Shown one piece after another: positions 16,320 through 25,981 of a stretch of 64,000 bases of DNA. The first letter of the stretch is position 1. Every line of letters begins with the position of its first letter. The stretch comes from Microbacterium ulmi (lineage in GTDB: Bacteria; Actinomycetota; Actinomycetes; Actinomycetales; Microbacteriaceae): the NCBI RefSeq assembly GCF_011759705.1, contig NZ_JAAOZF010000001.1:1175152-1239151 (forward strand). Direction: 5' to 3'. Position numbers and translations under genes: made by a program. Below the pieces are notes generated by a model. It had not been told where the DNA came from. It was given only the letters and a program-made list of their open reading frames with translations, and made no database searches.

Positions 16320-18152
16320 TCAGGGAGCAACGAGCGCCGCCTCGAGCGCCTCCGCATCCCGCACCGGCAGCAGGCACGCGAAGTGCGCGCACAGGTGGGC
16401 GGCGGCATCCTCCCCGCGATCGGCGAGCACCGTGAGCCCCGCGGCCGCGAGCTCTCGCATCGCCTCCGCGGGAAGCACGGCCACGATCCCGCCCGCCCGA
16501 TAGTGCCGGCGGGACCGCTCGTCGAGCGCGGGACGCCCCGCGACCGTGACGAGCTGCTGGCCGGGCGTCTCGGCGGCGAGGAGCACCCAGAGCAGCGCGG
16601 CGGCCTCGAGCGGATGGGCCGAGGCATCCCGACCCTCCTTCGCCGCCAGGGCACGCACGGGCGTCGCATAGCGTTCCTCGCCGGTGAGGAGGTGCAGCGT
16701 CCACGCCGCCTGCGCGATCGCCGACACGCCGGACGGCGACGCGGTCTCGGCCGCGCGGGCCCGATCCGCCTCGCCCAGGACGGGATCGGCCCGCGGCGGG
16801 CGGAAGCCGCCGTCGGGGGCGAGAGCCGCGTCGACGAGCTCGATCGCCCATTCCGCCCGTGCGCGCTCGCCCGTCACGAGCGCGAGCTCGGACAGGCCCC
16901 AGGCCAGGAGGCCGTAGTCCTCGAGCGTCGACGGCGCCGGCGACACGACGAGCCGGGAGCCGACCCGGCGCGTGACCCGGACGAGCCCGCCGCCCGGGAG
17001 GCGGTGGCGACGGGCCACGGCATCCGCCGCCTCGACCGCGAGAGCGACCCAGTCGGCCCGGCCGAGCAGGCGCCCCGCGACCGACAGCGCGGCGATCGCG
17101 AGCCCGTTGTGGCCCGCGACGAGCTTGTCGTCGACGGAAGGGGCGGGATGCGCGCTGCGGCCGTCGGCATCGAGGAGGTAGTAGCCGCCCTCGCTCCGCT
17201 CGCCGTCGACGATGCTCTCGGAGTCCTGCGCCGACGCGAACCCGCCCTCCGGGAGCCGCAGGACCCTCGCCAGAAACGACGCGATCCCCTCGGCGGCGGT
17301 CCGCAGCTCGGCGCGGGCGGCCGCATCCTCCGCCGCCGACGCGCGGATGGCGAGGACGCGCAGCAGCTGCGCGTTGTCGACGAGCATCCGCTCGTAGTGC
17401 GGAGTCTTCCAGTCGCGACGTGTCGCGTAGCGGAAGATCCCGCCGTCGACGCGATCGCGCAGCGGCGAGCGGATCAGCGCGAGAAGGGTGCGGTCGACGA
17501 GTCCCGCCGCGATCTCGTCGCCGAGGGACGCCCGGTCCGCCAGGAAGCCCAGGGCAGGCGGGATCGGGAACTTCGACGCCGTCCCGAACCCGCCGAACAC
17601 GGCATCCTCCCGTGCGAGCATGCGGCGCACGGCCTCATCGAGGTCGGGCCCGCCCCGCTCCTCGAGGTGAGGGGCCGGGCGCGGCGGCGGAGCCGCGAAC
17701 CTCCCGGCGCGCCAGCGCGCGTCGACCTCTTCGAGAACGCGCGTGAACGAGTCCAGACCCGGCCGCGGCTCGGGCGGGAAGTAGGTCCCCGCGAACCCGA
17801 CGACGCCCTCGGCCGACACCGCCACGTTGAGCGGCCAGCCGAGGCGCCCCGTGAAGCGCTCGGCCTCGCCGAGGAAGTGGGCGTCGACCTCGGGGTGCTC
17901 CTCGCGGTCGACCTTGACGGGGACGAACCTCTCGTTGAGGAGCTCCGCGACGGCGGGGTCGCGGAAGCTCTCCCGCGCCATGACATGACACCAGTGGCAC
18001 GTGGCGTACCCGATCGACACGAACAGCGGAACACCGCGCTGTCGCGCCTGGGCGACGGCATCCGCCCCCCACGGCTGCCAGCGCACGGGATCGTTCGCGT
18101 GCGCGAGGAGGTAGGGGCTCGCCGACCCGGCGAGAGCGTTCGCCGGGATCAT
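16320..18152 (-). CDS. DUF255 thioredoxin-like protein (YyaL/SPATA20 family)
   Basis: The 610-residue protein has an N-terminal thioredoxin-fold DUF255 domain with CHWCH at 52-56 and SPYLLAHANDPVRWQPWG near the start, followed by an alpha/alpha-barrel resembling N-acylglucosamine 2-epimerase or glycoside hydrolases. The family is usually about 650-700 residues, so this is slightly short but complete at both ends. Its enzymatic activity is unknown. The ATG at 18152 overlaps the stop of the ABC ATPase upstream (ATGA), so the protein is made together with the importer, which suggests it acts on the imported compound. Confidence 0.88.
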   Translation of the reverse strand: MIPANALAGSASPYLLAHANDPVRWQPWGADAVAQARQRGVPLFVSIGYATCHWCHVMARESFRDPAVAELLNERFVPVKVDREEHPEVDAHFLGEAERFTGRLGWPLNVAVSAEGVVGFAGTYFPPEPRPGLDSFTRVLEEVDARWRAGRFAAPPPRPAPHLEERGGPDLDEAVRRMLAREDAVFGGFGTASKFPIPPALGFLADRASLGDEIAAGLVDRTLLALIRSPLRDRVDGGIFRYATRRDWKTPHYERMLVDNAQLLRVLAIRASAAEDAAARAELRTAAEGIASFLARVLRLPEGGFASAQDSESIVDGERSEGGYYLLDADGRSAHPAPSVDDKLVAGHNGLAIAALSVAGRLLGRADWVALAVEAADAVARRHRLPGGGLVRVTRRVGSRLVVSPAPSTLEDYGLLAWGLSELALVTGERARAEWAIELVDAALAPDGGFRPPRADPVLGEADRARAAETASPSGVSAIAQAAWTLHLLTGEERYATPVRALAAKEGRDASAHPLEAAALLWVLLAAETPGQQLVTVAGRPALDERSRRHYRAGGIVAVLPAEAMRELAAAGLTVLADRGEDAAAHLCAHFACLLPVRDAEALEAALVAP

Positions 18153-19771
18153 GCCGCCAGGAGCGCGCGCGTGTAGTCGTGCTGCGGAGAGAGGATGACG
18201 CGTCCCGCCGGGCCGTACTCGACGAGACGGCCGCGCTGCATGACCCCCACGCTCTGGGCGAGGTCGACGACGACCGAGAGGTCGTGCGTCACGAGGAAGT
18301 ACGTGAGCGATAGCTCGCCCTGCACCTCGCGCAGCAGGTCGAGCACCTGCGTCTGGATCGTCGCGTCGAGGGCCGACACGGGCTCGTCGAGGACGAGGAG
18401 CTTCGGGCGCAGCGCGAGCGCCCGGGCGATCGCGACACGCTGGCGCTGGCCTCCCGACAGCTCGGCGGGGCGGCGCTTGGCGTACGAGCTCGGCAGGCGC
18501 ACGAGGTCGAGCAGCTCTTCGACCCGCGCGGCGCGCTCCCGTCGCGTTCCGATGCGGTACGCGTGCAGCGGCTCGGCGATGATCGACGCGAGGCTCATCG
18601 ACGGGTCGAGCGACTCGAACGGGCTCTGGTAGACGGGCTGCATCTCACGCCGCAGATCGCGCAGAGCCCCGCGGGACAGTCCGTGCACGTCGTGGCCGAA
18701 CACGCTCACGCGGCCCTTGTCCGGGCGCTCGAGCCCCAGGATGATGCGGCTCGTCGTGGTCTTCCCCGACCCCGACTCGCCGACGAGCGCGAACGTCGAC
18801 CCCACGGCGACGTCGATCGAGACGTCGTCCACGGCGGCGACGGACCGCCCGTCGCCGCGCGCGAAGCGCTTCGCGAGCCCGCGGATCTCGAGGGCGTTCT
18901 CGGCGGCCGGCGGCGCCTCGACCGGCGCGCGGTGCGCCGCGTACAGCTGCGGGATCGACCTCGTGCGCCCTCCGTCGACCCGTGCCGAGCTGGCGAGCAG
19001 CTCGCGCGTGTACCGATGCCCGGGCGCGGCGAACACCGACGCGATCTCGCCGGCCTCCACGATGACCCCCTTCTCCATCACGAGCACGTCGTCGGCGTTG
19101 CCGGCCGCCAGCGCGAGATCGTGCGTGATGATGACGACCGTCGTGTCGTGGCGCTCGCGGATTCGATGGATGCTCGCGAGCACCTCCTTGCCCACGAGAA
19201 CGTCGAGCGCCGACGTGGACTCGTCGGCGATGACGAGCGAGGGGCGCTGGGAGAAGGCGATCGAGACGAGCAGTCGCTGACGCTGCCCGCCCGACAGCTC
19301 GTGCGGGTACCGGCGCAGCACGTCGGCGGGGTCGGGGAAGCCGACGGCCTCGAGGTCGGATGCGATCTCCTCGTCGATCTCGGCGGGCGTCTTGAGCGAG
19401 CGGGCGAGCGTGTACGACTCGCGCAGCTGCGCGCCCACGGTCGCCGTGGGGTTGAGCGAGGCGATCGGATCCTGCGGCACGAAGCCGATGCGTCGGCCGC
19501 GGACGCTGCGCAGCTCGCGGTCCGAGAGCGCGGCGAGATCCTCACCCTCGAACTCGACGCTTCCTGCGGACACCTGGGCGGTCTCGGGCAGCAGCCGCAC
19601 GATCGTGTGGGCGAGGGTGCTCTTGCCCGATCCCGACTCTCCGATGATGGCCGTGACGCGACCGCGGCGGATGTGTGCGCTCACGCCGCGCAGCGCGTGG
19701 TCGACCCCGCGCTCCGTGCGATACGCCACCTCGAGGCCGTCGATCCTCAGCAGCGTGTCGTCGCGTGTCAT
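18149..19771 (-). CDS. Double ATPase of a peptide/nickel-type ABC importer (DppD-DppF fusion)
   Basis: The 540-residue protein carries two complete nucleotide-binding domains. The first has GESGSGKST (44-52), LSGGQRQR and Walker B VIADEST; the second has GESGSGKTT, LSGGQRQR and LLVLDEPVSALD. Each half keeps the oligopeptide-type C-terminal region, as expected for OppD and OppF fused. I start it at the ATG at 19771, whose ATGA overlaps the upstream permease stop. It energises the two permeases encoded upstream. Confidence 0.93.
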   Translation of the reverse strand: MTRDDTLLRIDGLEVAYRTERGVDHALRGVSAHIRRGRVTAIIGESGSGKSTLAHTIVRLLPETAQVSAGSVEFEGEDLAALSDRELRSVRGRRIGFVPQDPIASLNPTATVGAQLRESYTLARSLKTPAEIDEEIASDLEAVGFPDPADVLRRYPHELSGGQRQRLLVSIAFSQRPSLVIADESTSALDVLVGKEVLASIHRIRERHDTTVVIITHDLALAAGNADDVLVMEKGVIVEAGEIASVFAAPGHRYTRELLASSARVDGGRTRSIPQLYAAHRAPVEAPPAAENALEIRGLAKRFARGDGRSVAAVDDVSIDVAVGSTFALVGESGSGKTTTSRIILGLERPDKGRVSVFGHDVHGLSRGALRDLRREMQPVYQSPFESLDPSMSLASIIAEPLHAYRIGTRRERAARVEELLDLVRLPSSYAKRRPAELSGGQRQRVAIARALALRPKLLVLDEPVSALDATIQTQVLDLLREVQGELSLTYFLVTHDLSVVVDLAQSVGVMQRGRLVEYGPAGRVILSPQHDYTRALLAA

Positions 19772-20610
19772 GACTTCTCTCCCTGCAGCAGATAGGCCGC
19801 CCGGTTCAACAGGATGACGACCGCGGAGAGCACGACGCCCGGGATCAGGGCGACCCACCACGCGTGCACGATGTACTTCTGGCCGGACGCGATCAGCACG
19901 CCCCACTCGGGAGACGGCGGCGCCTCGCCGAAGCCGAGGTAGCTGATCGCTCCGATCGCGAGCATCGCGACGCCGAACTGCAGCGCGGTGAAGCTGACGA
20001 GCGGCGGCAGGATCGCCGGGATCACGTGCCGGACGATGATGCGCGGGGTGCGCGCTCCGCCTGCCCTTGCCGCCTCGACGAACGTGAGGGCGCTGACCTT
20101 GATGACGCAGCCGCGCACGAGCCGCGCGAACCCCGGCGCTTCGCCGATGCCGATCGCGACCGCGGCGATGAGGGTCCCCCGACCGAACGTCGTGATGATC
20201 GCGAGGGTCAGCAGCACGCTGGGGATCGCGATCGCGGTCTCCGTGAGCCCGCCCAGCGTCCGGTCGAGCCAGCTGTCGCGCGTGAGGCCCGCAGGAATCC
20301 CCACGAGCAGGCCGAGCGCGAAGGCGACGACGACGGCGAGGGCGGCCGACGCGAGCGAGATCGGCAGTCCGTGGACGACGCGGGAGAACAGATCGCGTCC
20401 GATCTCGTCCGTGCCGAACCAGTGCACGGGTCCGGGGGCCTCGAACGGGATGCCGACGAGCTCGAACGGGTCGTGGCTCGCGACGACGGCGGGGAAGAAG
20501 GCGACGACGACGAGGAGCGCGAAGATCGCGCCGTGGACGACGAGCTCGGTCCGCCGCGCCGACGCGGGGCGCAGGCGAGGCGCGACGCGGGGCAGTGTCA
20601 GGACGGCCAT
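19768..20610 (-). CDS. Peptide/nickel-type ABC permease (DppC-like)
   Basis: The 280-residue protein has about six helices with the DppC-type N-terminal region (HWFGTDEIGRDLFSRVVHG) and the EAA loop, EAARAGGARTPRIIVRHVIP, that contacts the ATPase. It pairs with the permease at 20614, three bases upstream. Its stop overlaps the ATPase start. The substrate cannot be told from the permease. Confidence 0.92.
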   Translation of the reverse strand: MAVLTLPRVAPRLRPASARRTELVVHGAIFALLVVVAFFPAVVASHDPFELVGIPFEAPGPVHWFGTDEIGRDLFSRVVHGLPISLASAALAVVVAFALGLLVGIPAGLTRDSWLDRTLGGLTETAIAIPSVLLTLAIITTFGRGTLIAAVAIGIGEAPGFARLVRGCVIKVSALTFVEAARAGGARTPRIIVRHVIPAILPPLVSFTALQFGVAMLAIGAISYLGFGEAPPSPEWGVLIASGQKYIVHAWWVALIPGVVLSAVVILLNRAAYLLQGEKS

Positions 20611-20613
20611 GCG

Positions 20614-21651
20614 TCAGCCCTCCACGAGCGCAGGGCGCCGGCGCAGGCGGGGATCGAGGAGCAGGTAGCCGATGTCCACGAGGATGTTGACGACGACGTA
20701 GACGACCGCGATCAGCGCCACGATGCCCAGCACGACCGTGAGATCGACCGACTTCACCGACTCGACCATCAGTCGTCCGATGCCGCTGCGCGAGAACACG
20801 AGCTCCACGACGACCGTCCCGCCCAGCAGCGTCCCGACCCGCAGGCCGAAGACGGTGAGGAACGGGAAGGCCGCATTCCTCAAGCAGTGGCGGACGATCG
20901 TGTAGAGCCGGCCCGCGCCCTTCGCGGGAGCCGTGACCGCGGCGTAGCTCGCGTCGAGCTCGGCACGCAGGCTGCTGATCAGCACCTGCGCGAACTGCGC
21001 GGCCCCTCCCAGGGCGAGCACCGTCACCGGCAGGATGAGCGATTCCGGTCCGCTGCTTCCGAAGGCGGGCAGCCAGCCGAGCGTGATCGAGAACACGAAG
21101 ATGAGCAGGATGCCGACCCAGAACACCGGGAGGCTCGTGTAGGCCGCAGGGACCAGAGCCGCGACGGACCGGACCGCGCGGGAGCGGGGGTAGACCGCGA
21201 GCAGGGCGAGGAGGAACCCGAGCGGCACCGACACGAGGAGCGACACCCCCGCGAGGATCAGCGTGTTCGGCAGCGCCTCGAAGATGAGGTCCGCGACCGG
21301 CAGGCCGCTCACGAGCGACCGTCCGAGCGACCCCGTCGCAAGGCCGCCGAGACCGCGCAGGTACTGCAGCCAGAGCGGGTCGGAGAGCCCCAGCTCCTGA
21401 CGCAGCGTGTCGAGCTCGAGGTTCTGGAGATCGCTCGTGCCCAGCGCCTCCTGTGTTCCGATGCGCGCGAGGATCGCGTCGCCGGGGAGCACGAAGAGCA
21501 GGAAGAACGTCGCCGAGTAGGCCGCGACCACCACGAGCACGGCGTGGACGACCTTGCGCAGCACGTAGGGGACGTGCCCCCGCGACAGCGCTGTGCTGAG
21601 CGGCTTGGCCGTGATGGCCGCCCTGCTCGCGATGACCGACATGACTGACAC
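20614..21651 (-). CDS. Peptide/nickel-type ABC permease (DppB-like)
   Basis: The 345-residue protein has a first membrane helix (about 35-55) followed by the DppB signature around FVLPGDAILARIG, a large loop and five further helices with the usual EAA loop (YAAVTAPAKGAGRLYTIVRH). A second in-frame ATG four codons in is an alternative start. It is the second gene of the importer operon, 33 bases after the binding protein. Confidence 0.9.
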   Translation of the reverse strand: MSVMSVIASRAAITAKPLSTALSRGHVPYVLRKVVHAVLVVVAAYSATFFLLFVLPGDAILARIGTQEALGTSDLQNLELDTLRQELGLSDPLWLQYLRGLGGLATGSLGRSLVSGLPVADLIFEALPNTLILAGVSLLVSVPLGFLLALLAVYPRSRAVRSVAALVPAAYTSLPVFWVGILLIFVFSITLGWLPAFGSSGPESLILPVTVLALGGAAQFAQVLISSLRAELDASYAAVTAPAKGAGRLYTIVRHCLRNAAFPFLTVFGLRVGTLLGGTVVVELVFSRSGIGRLMVESVKSVDLTVVLGIVALIAVVYVVVNILVDIGYLLLDPRLRRRPALVEG

Positions 21652-21684
21652 CCTTCCTGCCCTCCCTGACCCGCTAGCGCGGGG

Positions 21685-23292
21685 TCATCCCTCGTCGTCG
21701 ATCCAGGCGTCGGCGAGCCACGGGATGTGCGTTGCCTCGTAGGTCGGCAGGTTCACTTCGTTGCGGTACGACAGCGGCTGGATGAAGTCGTACAGCGGGA
21801 TGAAGTACGCCTTGTCGAGGATGATGTCGACGGCCTCGTTCGCCAGCTCCTTGCGGCCCTCGACATCGGGCTGCGCGAGGATCTGGGTGAACAGGTCGTC
21901 GAGCTCGGCATCCTTTCCGGCGTACTGGCCGCGCAGGACGTCGACGTCGGGGCGGGTTCCGCTGCCCCACGAGAACGCGTAGTCGCCGTTCTGCAGCCGC
22001 TGGTTGAGCTCCGGCGTCGTGAGGCTTCCGAACTTCAGCTCGATGCCGAGCTTGGCCCACTGCGCCTGCACGACCGCGAGATTGGGCTCGTGCGAGATCG
22101 TCGACGCGCTGTAGATGAGGTCGAAGCTGAGCCGTTCGCCGTCCTTCACGCGGATGCCGTCCCCGCCCTTCTCGCTCCACCCCGCGTCGTCGAGCAGCTG
22201 GGCGGCGCGCTTCTGGTCGGTCACGATCTCGGAGGACTTGTCCTCCCAGTAGGGATTGCTGCGGGCGAAGACGCTCGTCGCAGGGATGTCGATCGCGGAT
22301 GCCCGCTCCAGCACGGCATCCCGGTCGACCGCGAGGCTCAGCGCCGTGCGAACCCGCTCGTCCTGGAGCGGCCCGTACTCGACGTTGGCGTTGAAGCCGA
22401 GCGCTGCGCCCGGGAGCGGATCGCGGCGGATCGTCACGACGGGGCTCGATGCGAACGCCGTCTTGTCGGCCGGCTCGACGTTGTGGATGAGGTCGAGGTT
22501 GCCGGCGACGAGCTCGCTGGCGGCGATGCTGTTGTCGCTGATGTTGTGCACGTCGATCGCGTCGAGGTACGCGGCATCCTGACCGTCGCTTCCCTCAGGC
22601 GACCACGCGTAGTCATCGCGGCGCTCGAGGCGGTACCCCTCGTCTCCCCGCACCTCCGCAGCGACGAACGGTCCGGAGCCGATGATCGCGAGCCCGTCCT
22701 GACGCTCGTCGAAGCTGAGCGCCGCGGTCGCCGGCGCCACGATCCCGAGGACCGTCGTCGACACCGCCTGCAGGAAGGACGAGTTGGGGCTCGCGAACCG
22801 GAAGGTCACCGTGGTCGCGTCGACGACGTCGATGCCCGCGAGATCGCCGATCCAGAGGTTGGCCGTCGCGTACTTCGCGCCACCGCGCTCGAGCGCCTCG
22901 AAGCTGCCCTTGACCGCGTCCGCGTCGAGCTTCTCGCCGTCGCTGAACGTGACGTCGTCGCGCAGATGGAAGGTGTACTCGGTGGCGTCGGCGTTGATCT
23001 CCCACTTCTCGGCCAGCCACGGACGGAACGACCCGTCGATGTCGTTGAAGACGAGCGAGTCGACGAGCGTGCGCAGCGGGACGGCCAGTCCGTAGCCGAC
23101 CGCGGCGGCGGGGTCGATCGAGCGTCCGCCGCCGGCGGCGCGATAGTCGAGCACGCCTCCCGACACCGGGTCGCCCGCGGGGGTCGTGGCGGAGCTCTCG
23201 GGGGAGGCGGGCGTCGTGGAGCATCCGGCGAGGACGATCGCGGAAGCGAGCGCCACGGCGGCGAGCGGTCTGAAGCGAGGGGCGTGGGACAT
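21685..23292 (-). CDS. Substrate-binding lipoprotein of a peptide/nickel-type ABC importer
   Basis: The 535-residue SBP_bac_5 protein has a lipoprotein signal ending LAGC (Cys24). The body includes LRDDVTFSDGEKLDADAVK, the family signature, and DERVRTALSLAVDRDAV. It resembles the TIGR04028/KPN_01854 group from memory, which elsewhere sits beside luciferase-like monooxygenases; that assignment is tentative. It heads the five-gene importer operon and is divergent from the series starting at 23579. The substrate is unknown. Confidence 0.88.
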   Translation of the reverse strand: MSHAPRFRPLAAVALASAIVLAGCSTTPASPESSATTPAGDPVSGGVLDYRAAGGGRSIDPAAAVGYGLAVPLRTLVDSLVFNDIDGSFRPWLAEKWEINADATEYTFHLRDDVTFSDGEKLDADAVKGSFEALERGGAKYATANLWIGDLAGIDVVDATTVTFRFASPNSSFLQAVSTTVLGIVAPATAALSFDERQDGLAIIGSGPFVAAEVRGDEGYRLERRDDYAWSPEGSDGQDAAYLDAIDVHNISDNSIAASELVAGNLDLIHNVEPADKTAFASSPVVTIRRDPLPGAALGFNANVEYGPLQDERVRTALSLAVDRDAVLERASAIDIPATSVFARSNPYWEDKSSEIVTDQKRAAQLLDDAGWSEKGGDGIRVKDGERLSFDLIYSASTISHEPNLAVVQAQWAKLGIELKFGSLTTPELNQRLQNGDYAFSWGSGTRPDVDVLRGQYAGKDAELDDLFTQILAQPDVEGRKELANEAVDIILDKAYFIPLYDFIQPLSYRNEVNLPTYEATHIPWLADAWIDDEG

Positions 23293-23578
23293 GGGACGTC
23301 GGACTCCTGGATGCGGGGCGGCTATCGGTGTCCACAGCTAACCCGAGTCCCGCAGGCCGTTGTCCTTTGTTGACGTTTGTTACCGTAACGCGGCGCAACA
23401 TGGGAACTTCTTCACAACCGCGTATATAGGCGGCTCCCCGTTGCGTGTTTCACTTTGCTACGCACTATGAAGTCTTCAATAGCAGGTGTCATCACGCCGC
23501 CCATAGAGTCCCGTCCAGAGCGGAGACTCCGCTGACGACGCCCGGACCGGCGCCGCATATGAGCCGTGAGGAAAGCAC
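23293..23578. other. Divergent control region between importer and NMT1-like gene
   Basis: These 286 bases hold no gene. They include a stretch richer in A and T than the surroundings (23400-23480, with CGTATATAGG near 23420), the palindrome GTTACCGTAAC (23379-23389) with repeated TTTGTTGACG/TTTGTTACCG just before it, and TGCGT/ACGCA arms at 23442-23446 and 23460-23464. These are candidate regulator sites for both directions. No regulator gene of a known class is adjacent. Confidence 0.5.
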
Positions 23579-24481
23579 ATGTCAGAAAAGATCCGGATCG
23601 AGGCCGCAGGCGCGGTCTTCTACCTCCCGTACTACGTGGCGGAGGAGGAGGGCTACTTCGCCGACGAGGGCCTCGACGTCGAACTGCTGCGCGACCGCGC
23701 CTTCGAGTGGGGTCCTGCCCGCTTCATCGAGGACGCCAAGTTCGTCTCGTCGTTCAGCAGCTTCAACCTGTTCGAGGCGGGCAAGTCCGACCTCTACAAC
23801 GCGTGCGAGTGGGGCCAGCTGCGCCGCTCGCAGGACAGCCAGCGCAACGGCAAGGTCGTCGCGCGTCGCGCGGCCGTCGCGAGCCAGGCGATCATCGTCC
23901 GTCCCGACTCGCCCATCAACGTGCCCGGCGACCTCGCCAACATCCCCGTGGGCGTCAACTTCCACCACGGCTCGCACTACCTCGCGCTCCAGACGCTCGA
24001 GGGCTTCCTCGCGCGCGGCGAGATCAAGCTCGTCGGCATCAAGGAGAAGAACCGCTTCCTCGCGCTGCGCGACGGCGACATCGACGCCGTCGCCGTGATG
24101 GAGCCGTGGATCACGGTCGCCGAGAAGCAGGGGTACAAGATCGTCGCCGAGGCGCACTACTTCGGCGCCGAGATCGCGAACGAGAGCCTTGACGCCGACA
24201 CCCTGTCGCGGATCAATCGCGCCGTCGCACGGGGCGTCGACAAGCTCCACGAGGACCCGCGGCCGTACCTGAAGTACTTCATCGACTCCGTCCCCGAAGA
24301 CATCGAGAAGCTCGTCCCCGAGGACTTCGCGCTCGGCCGGCTGCGCTACGTGCACCCCGGACCCTACCCGGAGGACCACTTCAACCGCACGCTGGACTGG
24401 ATCGCCAGCTGGGGGCTGATCGACGCGCAGAACGAGTTCGAGAACCTCGTCGACAACAGCCGCGCCCTGACGACCGCCTGA
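23579..24481 (+). CDS. NMT1/THI5-like binding-fold protein without signal peptide
   Basis: The 300-residue protein has the periplasmic-binding-protein type 2 fold of the NrtA/SsuA/THI5 group: FYLPYYVAEEEGYFADEGL (16-34), VGVNFHHGSHYLALQTLEGF in the second lobe, and DGDIDAVAVMEPW. It begins MSEKIRIEAAG with no signal peptide or lipobox, so it should stay in the cytosol. No partner permease or ATPase of the SsuBC type is nearby. Cytosolic members of this fold include desulfinases and THI5-like pyrimidine synthases, so an enzyme or sensor is possible. GAGGAAAG precedes the ATG. It is divergent from the peptide-type importer. Confidence 0.78.
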   Translation: MSEKIRIEAAGAVFYLPYYVAEEEGYFADEGLDVELLRDRAFEWGPARFIEDAKFVSSFSSFNLFEAGKSDLYNACEWGQLRRSQDSQRNGKVVARRAAVASQAIIVRPDSPINVPGDLANIPVGVNFHHGSHYLALQTLEGFLARGEIKLVGIKEKNRFLALRDGDIDAVAVMEPWITVAEKQGYKIVAEAHYFGAEIANESLDADTLSRINRAVARGVDKLHEDPRPYLKYFIDSVPEDIEKLVPEDFALGRLRYVHPGPYPEDHFNRTLDWIASWGLIDAQNEFENLVDNSRALTTA

Positions 24482-24499
24482 TCCCGGCCGGCTGACATC

Positions 24500-25981
24500 G
24501 TGAGCGAGCGCGCCGCAACGGCAGCGGACCGTCGCGGCGCGCTCCTCATGGCGGGCGTACTCGCGGGGATGCTGCTGCTCGACCTGCACAAGGTGAGCAT
24601 CGCCATTCCCGCCCTCGAACGGTCGCTCCACCCCGGGCCGACCGGCATCCAGCTCGTGCACTCGTCGTATGTGCTCGCGTTCGCCCTCACGCTGCTGCCC
24701 GCGGGGAGGCTCGGCGACCGCGGCGGGAGGAGCAGGCTCATCGGCATCGGGCTCGCCCTGTACCTCGCGGCGAGCGCGCTGTGCACCTTCGCGCCCGGGA
24801 TCGAGCTCGTGATCGCCGGGCGCGCCGCACTGGGCGTCGCGGCGGGGATCCTCATGCCGCAGGCGATGGGGCTCGTGCAGTCGCTGTTCTCGGGCGAGGA
24901 GCGAGGCCGCGCGTTCGGCGTCTACGGCGTGTGCGTGAGCCTCGCGACGGCGCTCGGGCCGAGCGTGGGCGGGCTCCTCGTCTGGCTCGGCGGCGATGTG
25001 CACGGCTGGCGGGGCGTGTTCGCACTCAACCTCCCCGTCGGCGTCGCGCTCGCGGTGAGCGCCGCGATCCTCCTTCCCCGCCTTCGCGACGAGCTCGCGC
25101 CCTCCCCGTCCGCTGTTCCGCACAAGGGCGGGGATGCCGTCGGCCTCGCCGTCTTCGGCGCCGCGATCGTGCTGGTGCTGGCACCCTTCATCCTGACGAC
25201 GGGACGACCGGGCGACCCCGTGTGGCGCTGGCTGCTGGTCCTCCCCGCGGCCGCGCTCGCCGTCGTCTTCGTCGCGCGGTCGCGCGAGCGCGGCCGTGCG
25301 GGGCGGGGGACGGTGATCGATGTGACGCTCCTTCAGCTGCCGTCGCTGCGCAACGGCGTGCTCATCTCCCTGACGTGGTTCGCGACGGGCCCTGCCTTCG
25401 TGCTGGGGCTGACGGTGTACCTGCAGACCGCTGTGGGGCTCAACGCGCTCGCGGCGGGGATGCTGCAGCTCCCGTCTGCGGCGGCGTCCGCACTCGGCGC
25501 GGCCCTGGGCGGCCGCCACGTCGCGCGGCAGGGCCGCCGGCTCACCATCATCGGGATGCTGCTCTCCGCCGGGGGGATGCTCGCGAGCACCGCGTGCCTC
25601 GGCCTCCCGCTCGTCGGGATCTTCGTCGCGATCCCGCTCCTGCAGCTGGTCATCGGGTTCGGCGGCGGGCTGGTCGTGTCGCCGAACCACGCGCAGACCC
25701 TCGCGGACGTGCCGCGCGACCGCGGCGGGGCGGCCGGCTCGCTCGGGCAGCTGGCGCAGCGGGTCAGCAACAGCGTCGGCGTCTCGCTCGCCGCCGTCGC
25801 CTTCTTCACACCGATCTACGGCTCGGGCGCGACCCTCGACTCCGCCGCCCCGGCCGTGACGCTCGCGGCGGCGCACGCCGCGACCGCCGTGTCGCTGTGC
25901 TTCCTCGCCCTGGCCCTCACCGTCGCGCTCGTCGACCGGCACCGACAGCGGTCGGTGGCCGCCCTCGCGGTCGCCGCCTGA
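24500..25981 (+). CDS. MFS transporter, DHA2-like 14-helix drug/proton antiporter
   Basis: The 493-residue protein has about 14 helices, with the motif-A-like loop LPAGRLGDRGGRSRLIGIG and the antiporter motif region ALGPSVGGLLVWLGG. DHA2 members export drugs, dyes or metabolites by proton exchange. It begins at a GTG 18 bases after the NMT1-like gene and should be co-transcribed. A 28-base direct duplication (25957-26013) spans its stop codon, so a second identical stop follows just downstream. Confidence 0.88.
   Translation: MSERAATAADRRGALLMAGVLAGMLLLDLHKVSIAIPALERSLHPGPTGIQLVHSSYVLAFALTLLPAGRLGDRGGRSRLIGIGLALYLAASALCTFAPGIELVIAGRAALGVAAGILMPQAMGLVQSLFSGEERGRAFGVYGVCVSLATALGPSVGGLLVWLGGDVHGWRGVFALNLPVGVALAVSAAILLPRLRDELAPSPSAVPHKGGDAVGLAVFGAAIVLVLAPFILTTGRPGDPVWRWLLVLPAAALAVVFVARSRERGRAGRGTVIDVTLLQLPSLRNGVLISLTWFATGPAFVLGLTVYLQTAVGLNALAAGMLQLPSAAASALGAALGGRHVARQGRRLTIIGMLLSAGGMLASTACLGLPLVGIFVAIPLLQLVIGFGGGLVVSPNHAQTLADVPRDRGGAAGSLGQLAQRVSNSVGVSLAAVAFFTPIYGSGATLDSAAPAVTLAAAHAATAVSLCFLALALTVALVDRHRQRSVAALAVAA

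Noticed and set aside
19864..21648. Long plus-strand open frame opposite the ABC permeases
   Set aside because: Low-complexity charged sequence, antisense to two clear permeases with EAA loops. Not a gene.
23579..24481. Desulfinase DszB
   Set aside because: The fold class is shared, but I cannot align the DszB active-site cysteine region and there are no dszA or dszC genes. Kept only as a fold-level analogy.
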